NCBI RefSeq assembly: GCF_900099905.1
Contig: NZ_FNEE01000018.1
Location: 62,001 to 126,000 of the forward strand
Direction: 5' to 3'
Length of the DNA: 64,000 bases
DNA from: Mesorhizobium muleiense
GTDB taxonomy: Bacteria; Pseudomonadota; Alphaproteobacteria; Rhizobiales; Rhizobiaceae
The notes beneath the pieces were generated by a model. The model saw only the letters and a program-made list of their open reading frames with translations. It did not search any database and was not told the DNA's origin. The position numbers and the translations under genes were made by a program. Of the stretch, positions 1-7,768 are shown piece by piece. Each line of letters begins with the position of its first letter. The first letter of the stretch is position 1.

Positions 1-1618
1 CGAAAGAATTGAAACCTAGGCGCCCGAGATAATCTCTGAACGTTCTTTGGAATTGCCGTAGAAGGCTTTGGTCGTCAGCGCTCAGGTCACTCCTCAGTTT
101 CGAAAGCTTTCCAGCAACGTCAAGATACTCGTTCCAAATGTTCAGAAGAGCGGCAAGCTCGCTGCTAGTCTGGTCGAGCAGATCGCGATAACTCCCTATC
201 GCGTTCTCTATTCGCGCGATGTCGCGGGCACGCGCCATTAGTTCCGATGGAATTGCACCAGCCAGGCTTTTTTGGATTTCCGACTGCTGGGTCAGAGCAA
301 TACTGATTTCGTTTCCAAGCTGCTCTGATTCGACCTGGTGACGCTCACGCCTGGCGATCTCGACGCTAATGATGTCCTGCAAGAGGTTTCGTTGGTCGGT
401 AATGTATTCGACATTTTCATCGATTGACATGGTCGGAAAGCTGCGCATCTGCGACAGTAGCGTGCCATCGATCGACTGCTCGCAAACCGGGCACGCACTT
501 GTGATCGCCCATTCGTCCCGGTTGAACAACCGGCGGATTTTCAGCTCCTCCTTGTTCTTTTGCAGGTCCCGTGCGAGCACCTCCAGACGCTGCTGATAAC
601 GACGAACGTTGCCGCGAATGGCCGCTATCGCGTTGTCGAGCTCGCTCTTCCTGGTGACCAGCGCTGTGATCCTTTTTGAGATCTCGTCTATCCGACTTTG
701 CAGGCTAGGATCTGGAGGCGTAAGATCGGCTAGTGCGATTTTGCTGGCGAGATCTGCCTCAGCGGCTGACAGCAAATCTGCCAGGGATTGCTGTTTTTCT
801 CCCTCCGTCACTCTGAATATCTGCGGGCTGAATGAACCTACGCCGATGTCCGAGGGAATACCCTTAATTGAAAACTGTCTGCCGTTTACGTGACGTCTAA
901 GAATGGCGATTCCGGTGTCGTAGCGCGCCTTCAGCCGTTGCTCGTCCAGCCTAAGGGCATTCCGTTGCAGATTGTTCCTGATGTAGTCGAGTCCCAGAAG
1001 TTCGGCGATGGTGGATTTCTTGGGATCACGGACCCGATAATAAGGCATGTTCGCCATGATATCCGCCCATCCGCGCTTTTGTTCGATGAAAATCGCGGAG
1101 AATATGTATTCCAGGTAAAGCCGCATCACGCCGTCGTCTTGAGAGATAACTTGAACCTCCGGGAAGCCGATGAACTCGGAGAGCAAACGGTGGAAACCTC
1201 TAGTGTCCGTGTAAGATCCTGACCCCAAATAATATTCCTCCAATCCGGCCTCGCTCCATTGGCTGAGCGGCCCGCGCCGAACCAGCATCCCGCGTGACAA
1301 TTCCGGTTTGACGGATCGACGGATGGTCAAGAGTTCATTAGAAGCGTTGGCAATCTCGAGGAGAATTGCCGCTTCGACAATCCTTTGATCCCCTTGTGCG
1401 CCCCTCAATGTGTCCTTTACCAGAGCGGCAACATTGCCTTTCACGAGATCGTCTAATCCTAGCCCGACCGCGAGAGCGTTGACGAGCGTGCTTTTGCCTT
1501 GTGTGTTGCTGTCCGTCAGGATGAGGTTTGCGCCGGGACGAAGTTCGACCTCGCATGAGGCGAGCTTACCGTTGAAAAGCTTCGCCTCGAGGCGTACTCG
1601 ACTATATCTGAGATGCAT
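1..1618 (-). CDS. ABC-three-component system ATPase (SMC/Rad50-like), 3' end beyond window
   Basis: Open from an ATG at 1618 to the left edge (about 539 codons seen). A P-loop DSNTQGKST lies at residues 36-44, in the xxNxxGKST form typical of ABC-3C ATPases rather than GPNGSGKST. A long helical, charged middle region follows, with a CPVC pair (Cys376/Cys379) like a Rad50 zinc hook. The distal Walker B/signature part is outside the window. The ATG follows the TAA of the middle-component gene with no spacer, so translation is probably coupled. By analogy with the family it would act as a DNA- or nucleic-acid-sensing motor that controls the nuclease-like partner. Family assignment rests on motif and gene order; a RecF/RecN-like ATPase of another defence system is the alternative. 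Confidence 0.8.
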   Translation of the reverse strand, partial: MHLRYSRVRLEAKLFNGKLASCEVELRPGANLILTDSNTQGKSTLVNALAVGLGLDDLVKGNVAALVKDTLRGAQGDQRIVEAAILLEIANASNELLTIRRSVKPELSRGMLVRRGPLSQWSEAGLEEYYLGSGSYTDTRGFHRLLSEFIGFPEVQVISQDDGVMRLYLEYIFSAIFIEQKRGWADIMANMPYYRVRDPKKSTIAELLGLDYIRNNLQRNALRLDEQRLKARYDTGIAILRRHVNGRQFSIKGIPSDIGVGSFSPQIFRVTEGEKQQSLADLLSAAEADLASKIALADLTPPDPSLQSRIDEISKRITALVTRKSELDNAIAAIRGNVRRYQQRLEVLARDLQKNKEELKIRRLFNRDEWAITSACPVCEQSIDGTLLSQMRSFPTMSIDENVEYITDQRNLLQDIISVEIARRERHQVESEQLGNEISIALTQQSEIQKSLAGAIPSELMARARDIARIENAIGSYRDLLDQTSSELAALLNIWNEYLDVAGKLSKLRSDLSADDQSLLRQFQRTFRDYLGRLGFNSF

Positions 1619-2086
1619 TTAGATGCCCTCCCTCATGACGGTCTGAACTTCGTTCTCAGAGATCCTGCCTACTTCCCTGGCCAGTGCAAATACGTCCAGC
1701 GCCAGTTGTTGGCTCCTGAGGCTTTTCACAAAGTCCGTTCCCTTATCGGTCAGTTCCACCCTAAAGCCACGCTGAACGTCCTTCTGATCGAGGAGACCCG
1801 CTCCCATGGCATAGTTCACACATCGGTTCAGGTAGGGGTCGGCAGACGGCGCAAGGATCCTTGGCGAAAATCTGACCGATCTGAACTCCATGTACGGACC
1901 TCGGAAATCCTCGTTTATGAATAGCGAATTGATAAAATGAAGCTGCTTGAACGATGCGGAGCCGGCGCGGCAGCATTCCGACACGGAGATGCAGACCATG
2001 GCTAGCCGCCGATAGAGCCTTAGGTCGGCGGGCACATCGACGGGTCGCTGGGTGAACTCGATTTCGATCTTTTCGGCAGGGTTCAC
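1619..2086 (-). CDS. ABC-three-component system middle component (winged-helix-like)
   Basis: 155 residues, the size of ABC-3C middle components, which are winged-helix proteins bridging ATPase and effector. The sequence is mixed alpha/beta with a C-terminal LTDKG turn and helices consistent with a wHTH, but no catalytic motif. It starts at GTG (2084-2086), which overlaps the TGA of the upstream effector gene as GTGA, and its stop abuts the ATPase start. This back-to-back packing implies one mRNA and fixed stoichiometry. The identification depends mainly on position between effector and ATPase plus size; sequence alone would give only 'hypothetical protein'. Confidence 0.65.
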   Translation of the reverse strand: MNPAEKIEIEFTQRPVDVPADLRLYRRLAMVCISVSECCRAGSASFKQLHFINSLFINEDFRGPYMEFRSVRFSPRILAPSADPYLNRCVNYAMGAGLLDQKDVQRGFRVELTDKGTDFVKSLRSQQLALDVFALAREVGRISENEVQTVMREGI

Positions 2087-2994
2087 TGCAGCGACCTTTT
2101 CCTCTTAAACCTCAAAGGGCAGCGAACCAGCCAGTCTGCAATCGTAAACTTCCTGATCCTGCTCAGCGTCTTGGTGCCGAGACGGCTGCCTACGACAGCG
2201 TTGAGACGGGCCTCGAGCGTCGTTTTAACGTGGGAGAATGAGTTCCAGGAGCCGACCGCGATGCTGCCCTGCTCGGCATCATTTTCGATGTCTGAACGAA
2301 TTTCCTCAATTTGGCTGAAGAAGTCAGGTTCTCGGCGTTGGATTTCGCTGAGCTGAATCGAATTTTCCAGAAAGTTTTTCAATTCGAAATAGGCAAGTTG
2401 CTCAGCCTCCTCATCATTGTCCGTAATGACACGGAACTTTTCATAGACGAGCTTAAAATTTTCATTTTGTCGCAAAACGACGAGCGCGGGGACGGGCTGA
2501 TCCTCAACCGTGACTTCTATCCTGTCGTCGCGCCGTTTTTGATACTCCAGCCATTCCGTCTCAAGAAACGATGGTGTCTGAATGGATACTTGAAAGTCCG
2601 GATCTATGATGGAAAGGCCCCACGATTTGACCTCTGTCTCTTTTTGCTTTGCGTATCGATGCAGGTCGTTGTGGGGAATTTCCTTGTTAAGGAGCAGGGC
2701 CCAGTTCCGAAGCTTCTTACTACCAATGATCGCGGCTATTTCGCTTTCGTTCAGTTGCAGCTTCTTGAGGTCAGTTCCGATCTTTTTGCGAACGCCGGAT
2801 ACTGGATCCTTGTTTTCAGGCTCCTGCCCGTACGCCTGGTATGCCGTACCGGCTCGTAGATTGAGCCCGTCCAATCCTAGATCGCCACCCTTGTCGCCGA
2901 TGGGCTGATAATCCGTCCCGTATTTCGTGCCGAGGAGAACGTTGCAAATGCCTTCCCAAGCATCCCCATTATAATCCAGATACCAAAGACTCAA
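2083..2994 (-). CDS. ABC-three-component system effector with restriction-endonuclease-like N-terminus
   Basis: 303 residues from a TTG at 2994 (SLWYLDYNG), preceded by a purine-rich GGGGCGG. The first 60 residues fit a PD-(D/E)XK fold: helix with Glu14, then GGDLGLDG (Asp38/Asp42), then AYQAYG with Gln53, the QxY-type end of Mrr-like nucleases. The remainder is helical and ends in a basic tail (RFKRKR), presumably the part that docks on the middle component. First gene of the three-gene unit; its stop overlaps the next start. Expected role: nucleic-acid cleavage when the ATPase senses invading DNA. No lysine of a canonical E/QxK motif is obvious directly after the aspartate, so activity is inferred. 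Confidence 0.65.
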   Translation of the reverse strand: MSLWYLDYNGDAWEGICNVLLGTKYGTDYQPIGDKGGDLGLDGLNLRAGTAYQAYGQEPENKDPVSGVRKKIGTDLKKLQLNESEIAAIIGSKKLRNWALLLNKEIPHNDLHRYAKQKETEVKSWGLSIIDPDFQVSIQTPSFLETEWLEYQKRRDDRIEVTVEDQPVPALVVLRQNENFKLVYEKFRVITDNDEEAEQLAYFELKNFLENSIQLSEIQRREPDFFSQIEEIRSDIENDAEQGSIAVGSWNSFSHVKTTLEARLNAVVGSRLGTKTLSRIRKFTIADWLVRCPLRFKRKRSLQ

Positions 2995-3775
2995 TTTACC
3001 GCCCCGAATTCAGCACTGTTCCCGCGACGGTAGAAGGCACGTCGTCCTCTAAACAGCAAAGACATAACACAACGTCAGGCTGCAAACGTCGGACTATGCG
3101 TCGCGGAGTACCAGAAGATTCGTAAATCCGCCAACACGGCCTCTGCAAATAACGGAATACGGTCTGCTCATTCCTGCGGACGGCTAAGACTAGCTCTCTT
3201 CACGTCCGCGTCGTATCGCGCCGGCGTAAGACTTCGTGACGGATCAGGACGTATGTGTCAGGTGCGGCTCAACGCTTACAGACAATCCGCCCGCGATGCA
3301 GCACCACGACCGTCGATGTGAACAGCGCCTCTTCGAAGCGGGAGGTGCCGCTGTTCATGTCAATTAATGTGAGCGCATCGTGTCGGCAGCCTTGTCTCTG
3401 CGCTCAAACGTGGTCGGCCGGTCCGGCGAAACCCTCATCCCGGCCGGAGTTCGCGCGGATCGGAAGCGAGGCCCTCGAGGTACTACCGTCCGTGAGTTCG
3501 AGTGTGCTCGATCGACCGCATCACCTCGAAGTGCCTGAACGTTGTCGAGAGGTGCAGGCCAATTCAGGTTCTATCATAAGCTCGCTCAAAATTTCAGTCT
3601 TGCATGCTGCTACCGCATTTGCGGCGTAGGCGTTCAAGCCCTTTTACAAAGTTGGGACGCCTATCTGCGGGGTGTTCGTGAGGATTGATGGCCGCGCAGC
3701 CTATGTCAAATTCAGTTTGCATATGCTAGTGATCTGGACGCAAGATGGGCGTGCAGATAGAGCCCGCGGGGGCCG
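2995..3775 (+). other. no recognisable gene
   Basis: About 780 bases upstream of the ABC-3C cluster. Short frames on both strands show no recognisable domain, no good ribosome-binding site and no repeat. The promoter of the ABC-3C cluster must lie in its first part, but no clear -35/-10 pair was found. Confidence 0.5.
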
Positions 3776-3937
3776 CTAAGCCACATACAAATTTCGCATG
3801 GGCTTGGACCATGGGACGGAGCCGCGCTCGAGTTCGGCAATGACGCGGTTTGACCTGCTGATGAGGCAAGCGCCTGAGCGCCCGCCCTTGGCGGCGCCAG
3901 CCTCTCGGCTGCCGGAAAACTTATTGTTTGCACGCAT
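3776..3937 (-). pseudogene. ardC-like antirestriction gene, N-terminal fragment
   Basis: Starts at ATG 3937 with a strong GGAGG eight bases upstream and encodes 53 residues. The segment RVIAELERGSVPW followed by KP matches the conserved N-terminus of ArdC/DUF1738 proteins (single-stranded-DNA-binding N-domain of antirestriction proteins carried by conjugative elements). The frame stops right after, so the zincin-like C-terminal domain and over 80 percent of the protein are missing. A genuine start site with a good RBS but no body indicates truncation, not a small gene. Supports an integrative-element origin together with the XRE, DUF2285 and TraR-like genes downstream. Confidence 0.6.
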
Positions 3938-4352
3938 TGTCTGGTCCTCCGTTCGCCAATCGCGCCCTCCCCCCGGACGCGGGGTGGGCGAAAGCGACCG
4001 GAAAGGCCGCCGTAGAAGGCGGACCACATTCGAAACACCGGAACGAAGAGGACCCGGAGCGGCCACGCAGTCGCGCTGTCACAAGAGACGCGGATGCGTC
4101 GCGCACGTAATCGAGGATAATTCCAGTCGGACTGGACGCACCCCGTTTGCCGAAGAGCGCCTCAGCGAAGGCGGGATGCTTCCAGCTAGTGATCCGAGCG
4201 CACGAAGAATGGTCGGTCAGGCGCCACGTCATTCAATAGCCGAAAGGCTGCCGCCCGTCAGCGGCGCGCTGGATGCCTGAGACGCATGAGCTTGCCGAAG
4301 AAGAGCCGGCGGTCGCGGCAGCCGGTGCGCTTCGCGAGCCCGCCGGCGCCAG

Positions 4353-4585
4353 CTATGATCGTAGGCTCAACAGGATCTCGCACGGGTCAGCCTCAAGGGC
4401 CGCGGTTACGTCGAGAAACTCAATGACATCGAGACGCCGCTCTCCACCCTCATACTTGGCCACGAAGGATTGCGGCCGGCCAAGCTTCTCGGCCACCTGC
4501 TCCTGGGTCATGCCTTTTGCATTGCGCAGCGATGTCAGCTGGGCCAGAACCGCTGGTGGCGGGGAGATCGAAGAGATTTGGGCAT
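4353..4585 (-). pseudogene. XRE-family helix-turn-helix regulator, frameshifted
   Basis: Begins at ATG 4585 with MPKSLRSPRHQ, a start characteristic of a rhizobial XRE regulator family. The frame then shifts, and the helix-turn-helix continues in another frame: LTSLRNAKGMTQEQVAEKL, then RPQSFVAKYEGGERRLDVIEF, ending SLRS at a TAG (4353-4355). The second frame has an in-frame stop just upstream of 4600 and no good start, so one base was lost or gained near residue 14. An unshifted gene would be about 78 residues. It reads divergently from the DUF2285 gene at 4702, with a palindromic operator between them. Confidence 0.75.
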
Positions 4586-4639
4586 GTAGGCGAACCGGTC
4601 AGGTAAAGACCGGCTCAGCCACTAATGTCGGTTTCGGAT

Positions 4640-4656
4640 TATCCCATTTTGGGATA
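4640..4656. promoter_or_regulatory. perfect inverted repeat, probable XRE operator
   Basis: TATCCCA-TTT-TGGGATA, a perfect 7-bp palindrome with a 3-base centre, midway between the divergent XRE relic (start 4585) and the DUF2285 gene (start 4702). Symmetry, size and position fit an operator for a dimeric HTH protein. Binding is inferred. Confidence 0.6.
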
Positions 4657-4701
4657 TTTTGCCTTGAATCCAGCGATCAACATGCGAGGTTCACGGCAGA
4701 C

Positions 4702-4983
4702 ATGAATCGATCAACGGGAACAGATGGGACTCAAAGCTCAACACTGCGCGACGAAGTCCCCTGGTCAGACAGCATCACGGGCTACGACAGGCAACATCGC
4801 ACCATTTACCTGCGCATCCTCGACGCCTGCGTCGATAATGCCAGCGTAGAGGAAATGGCCGAACTCATTCTCGGCATCGACCCGGCCCTTGAACCGATCC
4901 GTGCCCGCAAGGCTGTTCGCAGCCATATCGATCGCGCGAATTGGATGGTGACAACCGGTTGCAAGCAACTGTTCGCCGGCTGA
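4702..4983 (+). CDS. DUF2285-domain protein (integrative-element type)
   Basis: 93 residues starting MNRSTGTDG. Core pattern: DEVPWSDSITGYDRQH, then YLRILDACVD, LGIDPALEP, RARKAV, SHIDRANWM. This is the compact DUF2285 protein commonly encoded in rhizobial integrative elements beside an MPKSLRSPRHQ-type XRE regulator, as here. The family is thought to bind DNA and belongs to conjugative-element control regions; the molecular function is not settled. The frame is open further upstream, but 4702 is preferred because similarity starts there and the operator-like palindrome would otherwise fall inside the gene. Confidence 0.7.
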   Translation: MNRSTGTDGTQSSTLRDEVPWSDSITGYDRQHRTIYLRILDACVDNASVEEMAELILGIDPALEPIRARKAVRSHIDRANWMVTTGCKQLFAG

Positions 4984-5008
4984 TTACAGCGCGGGTTGCG
5001 ACGCCTTT

Positions 5009-5753
5009 TTAGACGAGGAAATCTCGGTACCCGCTATTCATCAGCGCGTGACTACGAGAGACGGCGCGGCGGGCGCGATCGCGCAGATGACCGCCAGGAT
5101 CCCTCAAATTGGCCTGGATGAGCCCTTCGTCGATCAGCGCCTCAACAATCTCGCGGTGGACGCGAGCGACCCGTCGAGGGCCCGACGAACGAATGGCAAC
5201 CGGGCTGCAAATTTTTGAGGGAAACAAGCGGCGGGCAGTTCTCCATCGAGACAAAGGGCATTGACGCATTCGAGCGCCCAGAAGCGATGCTTCGAAAGTG
5301 CTGCGGGCCAGATCGCCTCAGCACGCAGGCAAGCGGCCGCAGGATGTCCGCCGGGAAATACGAGCTGGATGGTGTGCCCAGCTTTGCGGAGAGGGACGTG
5401 CTGACACTTGCCGGTTCCCAGCAGGACTGTCGTCCGACATGACAATGACCTCATTTCGAAGGGAGTTGGCGACGCGGACGTCTGTTTCGCGACGACCGAC
5501 AACACATGGGCGCACCGACGCACACCAGAACGACCGCACTGCGAGCGGGCGAAACAAAACTCCTAATTAGCGCGAGAGATCGCGGAGAGGCGATCACGTC
5601 GACAAGGGCTCCGCGAGACAGTGTATTGGCCTCCTGGAGCGCAGCGAGCAGAAAGCGCCGGAATGCCGGTTTGCGACGCAAGAACTCCCAGGCCTAGCCA
5701 CTCGACGTCAAATGAGCGGTGAAGTCATAGGAGCAGCGATCCTGCCAGTCCAT
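5009..5753 (-). pseudogene. full-length DUF2285-family gene, decayed
   Basis: Pieces of one long DUF2285 protein follow each other on the minus strand in changing frames: SYDFTAHLTSSG, a TAG (5694-5696) where a tryptophan codon is expected, then AWEFLRRKPAFRRF and LVDVIASPRSLALI; then VVAKQTSASPTPFE, AEAIWPAAL and ALECVNALCLDGELPAACF; finally DPGGHLRDRARRAV and NSGYRDFLV, ending at 5009. At least one nonsense mutation and two frameshifts are needed to reconcile them. Its 5' end is fused to the TraR-like fragment, so the true start is lost. Same family as the intact short gene at 4702 but a different, longer subtype. Confidence 0.65.
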
Positions 5754-6056
5754 CGGCATCTGGAAGGGGCATTCGCCGACGCGGGCACGCACGATGACGG
5801 GGTCGATGCTCTGGTACTGGTGCTCGAGATAGCACGCTGTCCAGGGCGCCGGATAGTTGGAGATCAGCCTGGGCTTGTCACCTGGCCGCGGCGGTAGCGA
5901 GAGATAGGCGAAGGCGAGCAGGTCGGGTTGTGAGCTCACATCGGCCAAGGCGCTGTGGAAATCGACCTCATCGACGCCTTCCGAAAGCTGTTCCAAAAAC
6001 CTTCGAAGACAGATTGCATGTCTGCGTGTCAGAACCTTCACTGGGTCTCCGGCCAC
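5754..6056 (-). pseudogene. LuxR/TraR-type regulator, N-terminal autoinducer-binding fragment
   Basis: About 100 residues matching the acyl-homoserine-lactone-binding domain of TraR/LuxR proteins: FAYLSLPPRPGD, LISNYPAPWTACYLEHQY, then IDPVIVRARVGECPF, which carry the Tyr/Trp/Asp positions of the ligand pocket. The DNA-binding LuxR HTH that should follow is gone; the frame runs instead into DUF2285 sequence and stops at 5694. TraR-like proteins control excision and conjugation of rhizobial symbiosis islands, so this is consistent with an ICE relic. The first part of the gene recurs at 7257-7385 in the duplicated segment. Confidence 0.7.
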
Positions 6057-6420
6057 TTGCTTGGGGGTGGAAACAAGCCCGGGTCCTCGGCATCATAAGC
6101 GTGCCTTGCGGAGCATGGTTATTCGTCTCAATATTCATTCACTGGCGCGATGGTGGACCTGCTACGTCTCAGAAATACGCCCTGGCCGGCGGGGAGGTGC
6201 GCCGGCAGGGCTTGCCGCGTAACGCCAGCGGTCAATGGGAGGACCGGACGACAGCGGCAAAACAAAGTCGTTTGGCGCTCACGAAGATTATACGGCCCTT
6301 CCGCCTTCGAAGCGGGGTACCTTGTGTCAACTGACTTCGCCGTCGCGTCGACGATGATGTCGACTTCGTATTCCTGGCGATGATCAGTGGCGGGGCAAAG
6401 CCGGGGGTATCGCTGTGCGG
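5912..6420. repeat. direct repeat copy A (~510 bp)
   Basis: Aligns along its length with 7257-7768, with scattered substitutions and small indels. It carries the 5' part of the TraR-like fragment, a spacer with a bulged version of the 7529-7560 hairpin (near 6179-6211), and a degenerate last ~110 bp of the aminotransferase gene (from about 6295). Confidence 0.8.
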
Positions 6421-6550
6421 GCCCCCTTGCGGCAGCTCGCCTCAGCACCAGCGGGTACGTCGTCATGATCCAAATTTCTCCAATCGGCGGGACACGCTAG
6501 CTATACGGGTCACGAGCAGACGGGTCACGGAACTCAGATCGTGGCATATC

Positions 6551-6918
6551 TTAGCGAGATTGGGCATACCGGGCATACCGGGTATCGTTTCTCCAGTCGG
6601 ACGGAGAAATTGCATAGTACATCAAAGCAAGGCCGGTGGACCGATACCTCGCGACGGTACCGTTGGGGAGCCTATGCATTCTCCTCTTGCCAGAGAATAC
6701 GCACGACCATCCACTGTCACCTCGAGCAGTTGCCCTGGATCAATGCATATCATCTCGTCATACCATAGTGTCCACTCGAAATCAGAATCTCGAAGATACG
6801 TGGTGCCTGAAGCTAGAGGTGAGTCGTCTTTCTCGTTGACAAACTCATGCCACGACGTACCCCTGTGGTTGTAGTTTTGCTCGACGTCCGTGGGCTTAAA
6901 CAGTTTGACTTCAGGCAC
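6551..6918 (-). pseudogene. EutQ-like cupin protein, single frameshift
   Basis: GTG start at 6918 preceded by AGGAG. The first 80 residues (PEVKLFKPTDV, GTSWHEFVNE, TTYLRDSDFEWTLWYDEM, LLEVTVDGRAYSL) fit a small single-domain cupin of the ethanolamine-utilisation EutQ type. After GECI the frame moves by one base; the expected end (LPNGTVARYRSTGLALMYYA) is read in another frame to a TAA at 6551. A one-base deletion explains it. A single-cupin enzyme or ligand sensor of unknown substrate, downstream of the aminotransferase on the same strand. Confidence 0.6.
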
Positions 6919-7256
6919 GTAGTTCTCCTGAGTATTCGGGACGAATGGTGGGGTCTTTGTGCATGCTTACGATATCAGCCGTCACCGGCTGTTTGCTGCA
7001 AACCATATTCGGCTGATGCAGAAAAACCGCGTCTCTCTGACTTTCTGGGTTGTGTTAGCCGCGCTGCGACGAAGCAATGTCGAGCGCGAAGCGGCTGCTT
7101 TCCAATATGTTCGGATGCTCAGCGCCGTCTTTCCTTCCAACAGCCGGAAAATGTCGCAAAGCATAGTCGGCCCTGTGGAGGGCAGGAGGCGCACGCAACC
7201 ATCGACGGAACCGTCGATACCGCGGAGGAGCAGTTAATGAGCTCTCAACACGTTAA

Positions 7257-7768
7257 GGCGAGTAGGTCGAGTCGTGAGGTCACATAGGCCAAGGCGCTGT
7301 GGAAATCGACCTCATCGTCGCCATCCGAAAGCTGTTCCAAAAAATCTTTCGAAGACAGATTGCATGTCTGCCCTTGTCAGAACCTTCACTGGGTCTTCGG
7401 CAACTTGCTTAGGGGTGGAAGCAAGTCCGGGTGCTCGGCATCATAAGCGTTTCTTACGAAGCATAATTGTTCTTCTCAGCATCCATTCACTGGCGCGATG
7501 TGGTGGACCTGCAATGTCTCAGAAATACGCCCTGCCGGCGGGGAGGTACACCGGCAGGGCTCGCCGCGCAACGCCAGCGGTCAAATGGGAGGACCGGACG
7601 ACAGCAGCAAAACAAGTCGTTTGGCGCTCACGAAGATTATACGGCGCCTTCCGCCTTCAAGGCGCGGTACGTCGTGTCAACTGACTTCGCCGTCGCATCG
7701 ACGATGATGTCGATTTCGGCCCGGGTGATGATCAGTGGCGGTGCAAAGCCGAGGATATCGCCATGCGG
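7257..7768. repeat. direct repeat copy B (~510 bp)
   Basis: Partner of 5912-6420. Contains the genuine 3' end of the aminotransferase gene (7637-7768), the downstream hairpin, and a short piece (7257-7385) matching the 5' end of the TraR-like fragment. About 1.3 kb separates the two copies, with the cupin gene between. Confidence 0.8.
7529..7560 (-). terminator. hairpin downstream of the aminotransferase gene
   Basis: Perfect 10-bp stem GCCCTGCCGG / CCGGCAGGGC with a 12-base loop, 76 bases past the aminotransferase stop. On the minus strand it is followed by a weak T-rich stretch (GTATTTCT), so a terminator or mRNA-stabilising stem is plausible. Confidence 0.45.

Noticed and set aside
3798..4280. 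160-codon plus-strand frame
   Set aside because: Arginine/proline-rich composition without motifs, opposite the ardC start that has a good ribosome site.
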